Below are positions 11,967 to 24,600 of a stretch of DNA of 64,000 nucleotides, piece by piece. Made by a program: the position numbers and the translations under genes. Source of the DNA: Galaxea fascicularis (lineage: Eukaryota; Cnidaria; Anthozoa; Scleractinia; Euphylliidae); NCBI GenBank assembly GCA_948470475.1, contig OX419341.1, positions 7,159,301-7,223,300 of the forward strand, read 5' to 3'. Numbering within the stretch: position 1 is the first letter of the stretch; each line of letters opens with the position of its first letter. The notes beneath the pieces were generated by a model. It worked only from the letters and a program-made list of their open reading frames with translations. It was not told the DNA's origin and made no database searches.

Positions 11967-12946
11967 TTTTTTATCCACAATTCTGGAGTGAGAATGGCCA
12001 GAATGTAAAATGAGCGCGTTTTTCGATTCCGCATTAATATTCCGGAATGGGCAGAACGCCATTCCATCCATTCTGCTCCCAGGGGCAGAATAGCCCATTG
12101 CAGAAAAGTGAGAGGACTGGGACGAGTTTCTTACATTGATTAGATTGAAAATTTAAACATTTCAACTGAAATGTTACTGAATGAAAAGCTACCTAGTCAA
12201 GTTTGAGAATTTTTAGCTGAAAATTGTCCAAATGAGCGTCTTGCAAAAGTTGCAAAATTCCATACAAACCCTTGCAATTTTTTGGCCTGTCTACCCAATC
12301 CATACAAACTCTCTATTTTAGTTGACATTTCAAGTGCTATCATTTTGGCATTTTCCTCCACTAAATAATACTTCTATTCTTGCTTAAGACTCTCAAAGTT
12401 AGTTGATCTTTCATTAGTATATGTTAGTTGTTCAAACAAACTAAAAACAACCACACTGTATCCCAGTCCCCTCGCGTTTCTGTAATGGGCTATGAACGAA
12501 AATTCAAGATGGCGGTCGGCGAGATGAGTGCTGCAGATTCTAATACATCTCTGCCGGAGAAAAAAATCAGGTTACACTTTTGGACACGATGAAACATTAC
12601 CTCTAATTTCATTGTACCAAAAGAACGAGCTTTTTTCAGTGATGTTTCGTTCAAGAAAAAGGCATAGCCCGTGATTCGAGGGCTGTGTCTCCTCCCCTTT
12701 GTATATAGGACTGCCAAAACATTCGGCAACAATCTCCCTATTTCCTTCCTCCTCTTTATTAACAAGGAAAATTGCTACGATAACGGCTGCAATGGCAGCC
12801 TCTTCGTCGGCTGCCATATTTGTTACACAATGTTTTCTCGTGCCAGGACCGCGCATCTCGACGGATGTTTTTTTTATGCAGACAATCCGAATTATTCCTA
12901 GCATTCCGTACCAATCACTCTTATTCCAGAATTGTGGATAAAAAAA
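11967..12946. mobile_element. Degraded TIR element, possibly PIF/Harbinger, with a nested insertion
   Basis: The ends share the inverted word TTTTATCCACAATTCTGGA (left near 11967, complement near 12924-12946). On the minus strand at about 12814-12580 a frame reads MAADEEAAIAAVIVAIF, then SSFFWYNEIRGNV. This resembles the N-terminal part of Harbinger-type nucleases, but the catalytic region is gone. A second inverted-repeat block is nested inside at about 12086-12492: TAGCCCATT(G/A)CAGAAA at its left end pairs with the complement at its right end. The family assignment is tentative. Confidence 0.5.
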
Positions 12947-13538
12947 AAGGCGCCCTAAGTCTTGTTTCTCGTTTATTCTTCATGGTGTATTTTTTAATTG
13001 CAAAACAACACTGAACAGATGCATAAAGCATTTTAGAGAAATTGCCAAGAATTTTAAAGAAACGGTTTTAGAATTTTAGAGCTTTTTTTTTGGGGGGGGG
13101 GGGGAATTTTGAGCGATTTTTCGGGGATTTTATACGTATGCTTAGAAAGAGTCTTGAAACATAATGCATGCATAGTGATGCGTACGTTGCCCTTATCCCT
13201 GGACTGAAAATTTTAGTTTTTTAGAACTTAAGATATATGTTTGACAGCTTTCTAATGCTTCCGTTCCAGCTGTCAGGCAAAGTTGTTAAACCCGCATATC
13301 GACACTTGGCTGTTTTCTTTAGAAGCCTAAGAATATTACCAAATGAAGCGTGCCGAAGCGTTTTTGACCTAGCTGGTGTAACTTATTTTGGAGGGGAGTC
13401 ATCTCCCCAAAAACTTCTTTTTGAGGAGCGTTATGTGACTAAAACTGGCAAGGAAGGAGGAGTCATACAATTTGAAAATGACATTGCCCTCCCCCCCCCC
13501 CCCTTAACCCATAAAAAATGAACGTACCTAAAACTTTA

Positions 13539-13734
13539 AGCGAATGATACACGGTTCAACATTTGTTGAGCAACAAATGTTGAACATTGTATCATATCAT
13601 GTTGAACGTTGAAATATGCCGTTCAACATGTTGATGTTGAACGAAAACATAGCTTGGCTCTATTCTGTTCTTCTGTTCAACAAGTTGCCGCAACATCTGT
13701 TGCTCAACAAATGTTGAACCGTATATCATTCGCT
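13539..13734. mobile_element. Harbinger-like short element with TTA duplication
   Basis: About 38 bp of inverted repeat begins AGCGAATGATACACGGTTCA on the left and is matched at the right end. TTA stands outside both ends (13536-13538 and 13735-13737), the 3-bp duplication expected of PIF/Harbinger. The interior repeats GTTCAACATnTGTTG several times in both orientations, so the RNA or DNA strand would fold extensively. Confidence 0.75.
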
Positions 13735-13737
13735 TTA

Positions 13738-15625
13738 CATTTCACAACTTTCTTTACAAAACAGCTATTGGAATGCTCATTGTGTTTATGAACTGCAAAG
13801 AGATCTGCGAGGAAATAAAATAACAGCTCAAGGTAGTTTCTTTATTTCGTTTATTATTTTTCTCGAATACTTTCAACACACTTCTAACGAATGGTAACGG
13901 ATGTTACAACTTCAAACAACAGAATATTACCAAAACTTAAGAGATTAGTTTTCTTAAAGGTACAAATGTTAGTCAGAGACATTGAAAATAAATAGCCATT
14001 TCTTCAAGTATATTTTCTAACCACGTAAACCTTTTTTACACAATTCCTCACCACCACTCCAACCCCCCCCCCCCAACCCCCTGTCCTATTTCAAACCTCT
14101 TTTGAAGTCATGTAAGAATTCTGCTGAAATAATTCACGAAGCTTTTGCCTTATTTACACCCATTTTCAAACTCGAACGGAATGTCGTTCAAAAAAACATT
14201 AAAATATGCGCCTATTTTCTAGTGTTCGCTGCTGATTTTCAACGTTTTTGTAATTTTGGAAAGCTTCTTCTGCTTTTAAAGGCATTTAAATACCAAATCA
14301 ACTTGCAGGGGATTCAGCCATGTAAGCATAACTTTATCAAGCTGCATTTTAATCTATACTTTGTAATTGTTACTGATTTTTTCCTTCCCTATCTTGGGCT
14401 TTTACTTTAAAAGAAATGTATCGTCTTTATCTTCGAATACTGAAATGGCCTGCCATAAAATATTGTTGCACGTTGTTTCATGTTAAAAGACTACATCTGT
14501 AAAAATAGAATGTTTCGTATGGACCAGTACGGACGGGAATGAACTTGGAAATACTAGCATTCACGGTATGTTTGAACCCTATAAATAATTAATAATTATA
14601 CTACTAGTAATCATATGTTAATGGTGAAAGCGTCCGAGTATTCATGGCTGCAGTAGTGAATGTGATAATGTATTAAAATTGATTACAGGTTTGTAACAGA
14701 GCCGTTTCCAATTGAGTGTCTTTAAACCAAAACCAAAGCAATTACTCCAGCCAATCACAACAGACGTGAACAGTCCAACGAGCCAATCAGAATTAAAAGC
14801 AATAACATGTAGCCGGCGGCAGGCGCGGGAAAATACGCTGCCCCATGTCGCTATTGGTCTCGGTCTTGCTTCTCATTGGTTGAGAATTTGGCGTGATATT
14901 TTCTGCCCAATCACAGAGCGAAGCTATGCAAAACCGAAACAACTGCAATTAGCATTTGATGCTCAAATGAAAACCATTCTATGAGATGACAGGGTTGTTT
15001 GCTGGAGTAGTTAGTCAGTGTAAGTTGTCGAATTCTTTCCACACAAATGACCCAATCTTTGTCCGCTGGTGTTTAGTAACGATTTAGTAATATTTCAGAC
15101 CTTTCAATAAGAAAACCTTTTACTCATTCGAGAGATGCGCAAGCACATATGACGCAGTTAAGATGGCGTTGAAATGAACGACGAAATAAACGAGAACAAA
15201 TACCACCGCTTGATAACACAGGGAGCCCAAGATTAGGATGGGTTCTCCTAACGTTGAATGCAACAAATGTTGCAGCAACATTAAAAAACAGTCCCATAAT
15301 TCTCATAGTAGGCTTGTCTCTGCTACCTTGAAAAAAAGTAACGAAAACATGCTCCGCGCATAAACACATCGCCTCTGACAGATAGGCCTGTTTATGATTG
15401 TCTCAGGTATAAAAAAAACTGTATCATTGCCTTGACACGTTAGTCATCTTGAGATTCCCAGTCCCGTTTCCATGTGACCGTCGTGGCAACCTGGCTATTT
15501 TGGCCCTAGCTTCCATCATCTGTGGAGCCACTGACCTGGTTGTTCAGAGAAGTATAGCATCTCAACACTGGTAGTCGCTAAGGCGAATTTCGACGCAACT
15601 TGTTCCTGATATGTTACCGTTTTTG
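13738..15625. other. Downstream (3') flank of the RhoGEF gene; repeat remnants
   Basis: No supported coding exon. About 14745-14930 contains four CCAATCA or ATTGG words in both orientations plus GCGGGAAAA, a composition common in the promoters of repeat elements here. About 15125-15270 holds a reading frame and a word (CAACATTTGTTGCATTCAA on the opposite strand) that recur in other short elements. The 3' untranslated part of the minus-strand RhoGEF should lie here; no unambiguous poly(A) signal was assigned. Confidence 0.3.
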
Positions 15626-18600
15626 TCAGCACTGAGATTCAATGGGTTTGTGGTAAGAAAGCATTTGCGTTTGACTCAAAACTTCGTCCGGTGATTTAGG
15701 ACTCTCCGGTACTGTATCTCCTTCGTTCATGTTTTGAAAAGCGGTCATTTTCTCAGTTTCTGCCGCCAGTTCTAGAGCCACGGCTTCTGACCATTTGCCC
15801 TGAGCAGCTTTAAGCGTGCTTGTCCACGTTTCCTGTTATAAAAATTGCGACAGCCATTATTGCAAAGTTCCTTGAAAAGACTGCATCAGTAATAGATGTC
15901 AAACATGAGCGTGTGACTGAGCAAATAAAATGTAATTATTCGGAAACTTAGCTCAATATCCTTACGGAAAATCTCAGTTCCTCTGAGGGTTGACCTTAAC
16001 CATCTTTTTTGTTGTTGTTTTCTTATTTTATTTTAGTAAAGTAAGGCATTTTTGTGATATTTTTGCCGAGAAGGGATTTGCTCGGAGGTTGAGGGAATCG
16101 GTTAGCCTTCGGTTGTTGCCGTCGCGACCTGTTGAGAATTTCTAGGGTCATATTACCTTAAGGTTCTGTGAAGGAGCTTGTAACGTGTATAAACCCACAG
16201 TTTGCTTGAACCTGCTGTAGTGGATTATTATAAACGAGTTCTTTAAGGTGCTTCCTAAAATACAAAGAAAGCATTTAATAAGAACTACAATACTTCCAAA
16301 GGTGTCTTAATGTTATTAAGGGCGTGACAAATCACATTTTCTCTCTGGGTTCGAATGTCCCTGATTAGTAGTTGATTGTTAATGAGAAAGCTGTCGTGAA
16401 TACGAATACAATTTCACTCTAACCATATCTTTCTGAGCGATGAAAAGATAGTGACCGTTTGATAAACACCTTGGTGTCGTGCAAAATGTATAATTATACA
16501 GAAATAAAAATTATTTCTGTAATGTATCTCGGCGCCCCAACTACGGCAGCTCCCTGTACTTTTTCTTAATTGCTTCATTTTATATGTGATTAGAAAATTC
16601 ACCTGCATGAGTGGCCTCAGCGTCAATGATGATGAATCTGTCCAGCGGTATTGGCTGTAATGCAATAAAAACCGGGTAAGTCCTGGAAAATTGAACGGCA
16701 TCATGTGTCATTCTACGACGTGGTCGTTCAAAACAAATGTTCGTTACTAAGATGTTTTTCATTTTCCAGTTTATTCCCATAACATGGAGGCAGAAGGGCT
16801 GAGTGGTTTGGGGCGCTGGATTTCAATGCGGTGACCCGTGTTCAAATCCCGCTCTAGTCACTAGCTGGTGTTGTTCTGGGTAGGAGCCTGGTTCAACTCC
16901 TCGATAATCCTTGTAAATAGCCAACTGGTCTGCCTCCTGCTAGTTGGGATTCTTAACTCTGTTGTGTTCATTTGCATTATTTGTTTCATTGTCCCTGAAA
17001 AGCCACTCTAGGGGAGTGGTCAATTAAGTATTTATTTTTATTTTATTTTCTTACAACATACCCAGTAACGGCCACAACTTAAGTCTTTCTTTTTTCTTTT
17101 TAATTTTGAGTTGCCAAGTATCCTAATTTATTGTTCAGTGGTCCAGATTTTGATTTCATGTCAATCGCCGACTTTTTATTGAAGACCAAATTTTAAAAAA
17201 GAAAATAAAACATTATAATTAATTTAACACAAAAAAAAAGGTTGTCCCACACCAGTGGTAAAAAAGAACGACGGTTGTTTCATTTCAAACCAATGAAAAT
17301 ATCCGATATCGTGAGGTAACTTGATAGAAGGCCATATTTCCTGTTTAGTTCATTTCACCTGTCACTGATGAATTTAACTGCTTAACATGTAATGTACCTG
17401 TTTATAAACAGTATACTGGACCCCTGAAATGCTGCGTCTGACCACGGGAGGAGTGGATGGGGGGCTTTCTGCTATAGTCATACCGGTCAGGTTAAGTTTC
17501 TGTGTCAAAAAGAGTCAAACAACGATAAGTTAACTGTTACAATAAAAGAGTATGGGTGATTACGCATTGGTGTCACAAACTCAATTTTGATTGGTTGTTA
17601 ACACACAGCTTATGACTGTTACGTCATACCTACAGGCTACGTTTTTATATATATTTATTCTCGACACGCGAGAAACTCTTTTGTTTTGTTGAATTTTTTC
17701 AAGAGAGTTTTACCAAAGCGAGCCTAAGTTCAGTCAAAAGTTAAAGACTTAAAGGAAACCTCCACTCTTACGACAGATTGACGTTAAATTGTTGGAAATG
17801 ATTACTGGATTCCAAAATCTACTTTAAAACGTGAAAATATCTTTTCAGTGTACAAAAAATTGGGTATCATTAATTCTTTTTTCCATTTTAAAATTCCCCG
17901 GGAGCCACCATTTTGGATTCTATGATGCTAATCAGTTGCAGCTATTGTCAGGAATTCAATGAAGCAGAAAATCTTTTGTGTTAAACAATGGTGCAACCAA
18001 TTTACGTCATAAAATCCAAAATGGCGGCGCCCGAGAAATTCTAAAATGGAAATAGATGTTAATGATACCCAATTTTTTGTACACTGAAAAGATATTTCCA
18101 CGTTTTAAAGTAGATTTTGGAATCCAGCAATCATTTCCAACAGAGAGGAGCAGGGATGGGGCAGTGGTGAGAGCACTCGCCTCCCACCAATGTGGTCCGG
18201 GTTCGATTTCCAGACTCGACGTCATATGTGGGTTGAGTTTGTTGTTGGTTCTCTTTTCTCCTCCGAGAGGTTTTTCTCCGGGTACTCCGGTTTTCCCCTC
18301 TCCTCAAAAACCAACACTGCTAAATTCCAATTCGATCCGGAATCCTCGTACGTTTAATACATGAGCCCCTGGCTCGGGAGATTGGGCGACCACTCCTCAC
18401 GCTATCGAGCATAAATAAATTACATTTACATGTTTTTTTTTTTTTACATTACATTTACAATTTAGCGTCAATTTGTCGTAAGAGTTCCTGGAAACTTTGC
18501 GAGGCAGGATGGCCAAGTGGTTTATGGCGCTGGATTTCAATGTGGTCATGCCGGGTTCAAGTCCCGCTCTGGCCACCACCTGGTATTGTACTGGGTAGTC

Positions 18601-21600
18601 CCTAGTTCAACTCCTCGACCATCCTTGTACATATGTGAAAAAGCTTGTGGGATGTGGCTTCGAGTGACAAGAATACCACACAAATTAATGTGTTAAGGTA
18701 AGCTGAAAGCCACTCATAGAGCATTACCCCTTAATCTACCAAAAAAGGTTTGATCCTGAGCCATGTGGGTTCTTGAGCCTGGGTATTAGCTATGCCATGG
18801 TGATGAGGCCTAATAAGACCGAAACAGCGGTCCATGGCTGCTAATGCTAAGGCTCAAACATTTTTTGGTAGATATAAGGGGTAAAGTGCCCGCTACCACG
18901 TGGCCATAGTGCCCTATGAGTGGCTTTCAGTTTACCTTCACACAATAATTTGTGTGGTATTCTCATTCTTGTAAATAGTCAACAGGTTTGCCTCCTCGCA
19001 AAGCCCTTGGCTTCAGCATATAACACATTCTCGAAAAGAACATTTTTAAATTCGTGAAAATTCTGTGATTGTTTGCAATCCTTTGTTAGCTAGTACGCGT
19101 TGTTCGTTTGTTTTTTCATTCTTATATTTCCACTTCTTCTGTGCCAGATTAATTTTAAAGTTCAAATCTCAAATAATTACAGCAAATTCCTTTCTCTTTA
19201 CCTTGTTTACTTTCTGTGGAATCTTTCTGAATCTTGTTAGAAGTAACATGTCATCAAATAAGAACGCGTACACATCGACTTTGGCATTTTCTGAAAAAGA
19301 TAGTAAAACAGTAAGATCAATTCATTTATGCATCTGATCATGAACAAATGCTTTTTCCTTTTGCCTGAAGTTAGGATCTGGTTGTAATAAAAAACCCCAG
19401 AGATTCAGTTACGAAGACGAAGAGGAACAAGAACAAGAACAAAAACAAGAAAATGAAAAGGGAGAAAAGAAGCAAGTAAAAAAACAATAAAGCAAACGAG
19501 AAAGCAACTGCGAACTTACTCCGCCTCAAGCGATGTGCCGAGCAAGAATGACTGAGGACTTAGCTTACCATGTAACGTTAGAGGTCCTTCATAGAGAAGT
19601 TGTCTCTTAGGACTAGCTAAAAGACTCTCGCAAGGCTGCTTCAATAAGATACCTCTGAGAAACTGTAATGGAATATATACTCATTAGTTTAAATTGATGA
19701 TGATTATTGTGACCTGACGTCAGATACACTTTGCTAGCCATATTCTTATTCGCCGGAACAGTGATTGTCTCATTATGGTTAGCTTTGTACAGCTGTAGTA
19801 ACCTTTTTAGAGCGTTCAAGGGTTACTTTTCCTCTGAGCCTTTCCACTCCTTTCCTTGCATGCATGACTCAAACTTTGCAAGATGCCTATTCTAAGATGC
19901 TGAACTGACCAGAATGCAGTTTTCAAAATGCATTTATTCCGCCGTATTTCTCACCTCAGGCACATATGTCTTTGGATCCAGCTCAGTAATTGAAGGCCAA
20001 ACTAAACTGCTTTGAAGTTCTTGTAATCTTTCGTAGTTTGCTAGAGACTTCACCTTGCCTTCCAGCTCCTCTGCAAAAGAAAATAATTGTCCACATTAAT
20101 GATAAGGTTTCAATGCCTGAGGGCGTTTCGTAGTTGCCGAATCCCTCTTTAGGAGAGAAACGTTTCAGAATCAAAAGTGTCGCTCATAAAGAGAATCGCC
20201 TTTAAAGAAATAAGGTGTCTGTTTTTTGTTTTGTTTCTTGTTTACTGACTCAACCATGATTTTCACTCCAAGGTTGCTAAAAAAAAGTGTTCAAAGGTCG
20301 TTTGCATTGCTCACTGGTCAACGAACTGAGGACAATTGCCTCTTAAGCGCTGCACGGATCAAGTGCAATGGTCGATAATGGGTGACCAAGAACTAAGTTA
20401 AACGATAACATCAAATGGTTCGCTTAAGGAAGACGCAATGTGAACGCAATGCTGATTTGCAATAGAGAGTGCATTTCGATAGGGAGAGGTTAGCAGACCA
20501 CAGTTAAACCATTCATCAAAATTCGCATCACTTACGAATTGAAAGCTCCACGGCCTTGATTATCGACGTGAGGGAGCCGTGCTGTTCGTCCCCTTCAGCC
20601 GTTCTTTTTCGAATGTTCTGTAAATGAGATTAGCGCATTAGCAACAGAACTATAACAATTTATAAAGGAAATTATATCAGGATCTTTTTACTTTTCAATT
20701 ACTTCTAATGAATAATAAATAATAAATACATAAACAACATAATGATGGTACGTGCATGTGATAAATACCTAATCGAATCAATTTTTGTATAACCTGACAG
20801 AACGAAAAGGCTGGCTATTAACTTTTGGAAGAGTCTTTCAACGACTTACAAATCTTTATTGGTTATAAGAAATACTCAATGCAGTTGTAAACAGGCCTTA
20901 AACAATAATATTGTTGCTTCCTGTAAGGATTGCCTTTTATGGAGGTTTGTCATACAAATCTTTTAAGGGGTAAGTGTTTCCTTCCTGTGCCTAGACATTC
21001 CTATTGTCGGGAAAAAAAATTGGACAAAAAAGCATTTTGGTGATGACAAGCCTTTTTTTTTTTAATTTCAATGCAGTTTTGAGCTTATTTCTCTATAATG
21101 ATTAATTCGGTCGTTTAATTTGAGTGTACTTCACACTGAATACCTTGAGCAAAAGAGGATACTTGGTAAGGTGCTGCAAAGGAGCCACTAATAGGTCTGT
21201 GATTTGAAGTCTGTTGCATCGGCTATCTGACTCACACCACTGTATGGAAATACAAGACAAATATAAAGACATGTTTAAGACATAACAAAATATAAGACAA
21301 ACGAACTTGAGCTCTGTGCGGAAGGCACAAAATGAACCATTTTCCGTGATACCAAGTGTTTGCCATTCGATTCCTATTGTCAGGAATGTTCTCGCAAAGT
21401 GAAAGTGGTTTTCACGGTTCGTTACATTTCGTGCGTGCAAATTCCCTGCTGAAGAGCTCGTGTTTATAAAAAAAGCACCGCAGTGGCGGAACATTTTATG
21501 TGAGGTCCAAATGGGAGCCAATATAATAGATATTGTAAAAGGAGGTTATGACTATTGTGCTTTACAGACAAGACAAGGGTATCAAAGTCTTCGATGTCAC

Positions 21601-24600
21601 TCTTACGAAAACAGAAAACGCAGGCAACAACTAAAATATCTAGTGTTTATACCTTCATAAATTCTTGAAAGTCTTCCTCTCTTTTCAATGAGTCCAAATA
21701 GCTGAGAGCTTTGGAGTAATTGAGGCAGTATCTCTGATACTGAGGGTGAACCTTACGACTGAACTGTGAAAGAGAAACGAAACCAGAGCAGTGTAAGCGG
21801 GCATTATATTTATAAGATAACAATCACAAAGTGCCGGAGAGCAATTGAAAAAAAACCCACTTACCTCAGTGAAAGCAGATACAACAGATGCTGTGCTACC
21901 GAACTGTGTGGGTTGTTCTGTTTGAAACACACGCAAAAGATTTTTGGCAAACCTTGTGCTGACCTGCGAAAAAAGGTGTACAAAAATAGTTTAGTAACAG
22001 ATGACAGAACGTAACAGTCTCCAAAGGTGCGGTTTTTTGGACACTCTGAGATGCCTCGATCTAGGAATTGCATGAATGAAATTGCGTAAGACAGTTAAAC
22101 ATCAAGAAAGTGGAAGAAACTCCTGTGGGGTGGACTGCAGTACACTTTGTCGGGTGGAATTGAAACCCAAATAATAACCAATAATGTATCAATTTCGCAT
22201 TGTTAGAACATCGAATTTCCAGGAACAAAAAGTCGCTCGCTCTATTTTTCCCAAGAAAAAAGACCGAGACAAGAGATCGTCTGTATCTACTAATGAGGCT
22301 ATTCTACTATCAGCTTCATTCAATAGTCCGATGTTTATGCAGACTATGAGTTTTTGCTGACATGTTATAGGCACCGCTTACTTTTCCTCACCTCACACAG
22401 GTCATGAACATTACAGAAGATTTTGTTGACGTCAACATGTTGAAGATGTCCCATTTGCTGGATCTCTTTTAAGGGTTCCAAGAATACCTTAAGGAACAGA
22501 AATGAGGAAACGGTGTGACATCGATCATTTCCAAAATAAAAACAATACGAATACCGGAAAGCAAGACTTCAGTGATATAACTTCTTCAGTTCGTACATTA
22601 TTTGTGAGCAGCCTTCGTAACTAGGTAGGTCCAACACCTTAATTTCATCGTTCTCCTTTAAACAATTTTTTCATGCACTTTTGTTGCCACAAGCGACATA
22701 ATGCACAGTTTCATTTTAAAATTGAAAAAGCTTCTGTAAATACTGTAAGTATCTTAATTGTATTTACAACGGAAGATAGTTTCATAATTTGGAAGAAATG
22801 AAAGTTGAAATAACCTCGCGTTAAATTCCTACTTCTTACCTCTTTCAGGACCAACAAGTGACTCATCAAATAGACAACCTCGCTGTGAAATAGTTCCCAT
22901 ACTGCTTCGCGCCTTTTGGTCTCGTGATCTGATAGCGTGCTGCTTCCGTCGGAGCGAGGCCTTCTCAGGCTATGCCCCATGAGCTGCGTCCAATGGCTGT
23001 TCTGTAGAGGGGTCAACGTTTTGCAAAATTTCTTGAGTAAGAACCGCATAATGGCAAGAAGTGCCAGTTGACAGCATGAGCTGCGACAAAGAATTCTGAA
23101 AATAGTTTTGTGAGCGTGTTGCAGGAAAAGTGAGAAAATATCCCGGGGTGTTTCTAGCCTTACATTCGTCGTTGAGAAATCCGCTGAAAATTAATGTCCG
23201 AATCAACAACTTGGTTTTTGCCACCCATACATTTTAGTACTGACAAGTGCATGGCATTGCAAGATTATTCACATGCAATAAAAAGTAAAGCAACAAGTCA
23301 AATTAAACAGATTGCGAAATTACAGGAGGAACGTGACCAGCTTTTAAGTTTGGCAGCAAAAGCACTGATACGTGAGCAGCGTGTTTGGAAATCTATTCTC
23401 CGATATTATGAGCAGCTGCACAACTTTCACCTTCACTATCGCTTGCCATTCTTGCATCTCAGTAGCCCCCTATTATCAGCTAACTTAACGAACTAAATAT
23501 ATTTTTGAGCTTTTTTTTTATTATTTCTCGAAATTTCGATCTATTTTCATTCTTAGCAATATCTATTTCTCAATGGGTTTCTAAAACAATCCGACAACTT
23601 CCTTTCAAAGTTAAATCAATATTATCGAGTGGGGTGTTGAGCCCTAAATATATGCCGTGTGGCGGTCTAATCTAAAGTTTAGGAATCCATAGAGCGGTGA
23701 CTATTTACCTTAAACTCGGAGAGTTCGTGTCCCACAGTGGGTTTTGGATTATCTCTCATTCTTGCCAAACTTTCCTTAAAGTCTTCACCCTGTCTGGGTT
23801 TGTCCTTTAGTGATGATAGCTGCAAACAGGGCAAATAATTCAACAAAGAGAACTGATGGTAAATTTACAGGAAGCGTATAACTGATTAGCTCTTACCATC
23901 TTTTTATTTCTTCTAAGTATTGACCACCGGGATCTTTTTTCGGGATCTAAAAAGAGAGATTCGGTTGAATAAAAATTAGGGTAATAAAATCTGAGACTTT
24001 GGAACTTAAAATCCTCAGAAAAATAAAATGCACAATAATTTAGCATCATTATCATAAACATTTACCTATGCTATTGAGCGATGTAGATGAGCCAGAGAGC
24101 TCTTTCTTCTCGCGAATTACGCTCAGAGTTTTTCCTTCTGCAAAAACAAAAAAATGTAAAAGTATATAAGGTTTTTGCATGGAAACAACTAGTGATTCTG
24201 GCTCCGACAAATGCTCACTCTCAATGCAGAACAGCAACATGTTTGTTAGATCCGTGCATCTGTCTGTTCACTTCAATCATCAGTAAGCACTGTTATCCGT
24301 GATTTTCATCTCACATTAATATACAAAAGTTTTCGTGCCGGATATCCGGAAAAAGTACGGATCCCCGGATTGCTGTGCAAAAGTTGCATGCATCACGCCT
24401 TCTTCATTCAAACCGAGATTGCAACCCTTTTGCGTTGCAAGTACAATTTTAAGTTGGCTTTTATTCATCAAGGGTGATGAAAAATTGAACTTAACGAGAG
24501 AAATCAATACCCAATTTCCAAAATGCTTTCTTGATGTGTATCAAGGTTTTAATGATTGGAAGATTCAATCTTCTCGACCTTTCACCTAATCAATACCAGA

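Noticed and set aside
12572..13014. Four overlapping plus- and minus-strand frames as genes
   Set aside because: They lie within an inverted-repeat element; only the minus-strand Harbinger-like segment has any family resemblance, and it is truncated.
16784..18565. tRNA genes at the A/B-box sequences
   Set aside because: The heads do not fold into complete cloverleaves and are followed by SINE bodies and AT-rich tails; they recur in the window.
22970..23224. Alternative minus-strand frame across the start of the DH exon
   Set aside because: It ends in a stop within the exon. The acceptor CCCCTCTACAG at 23002 gives the frame that continues into the DH domain, so this frame is a shadow.
23194..23496. 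Plus-strand frame of 100 codons with a coiled-coil-like stretch (QIAKLQEERDQLLSLAAKAL) inside a RhoGEF intron
   Set aside because: It lies antisense in an intron, has no supported partner exon and no recognised family. It could be a real terminal exon but evidence is too thin.
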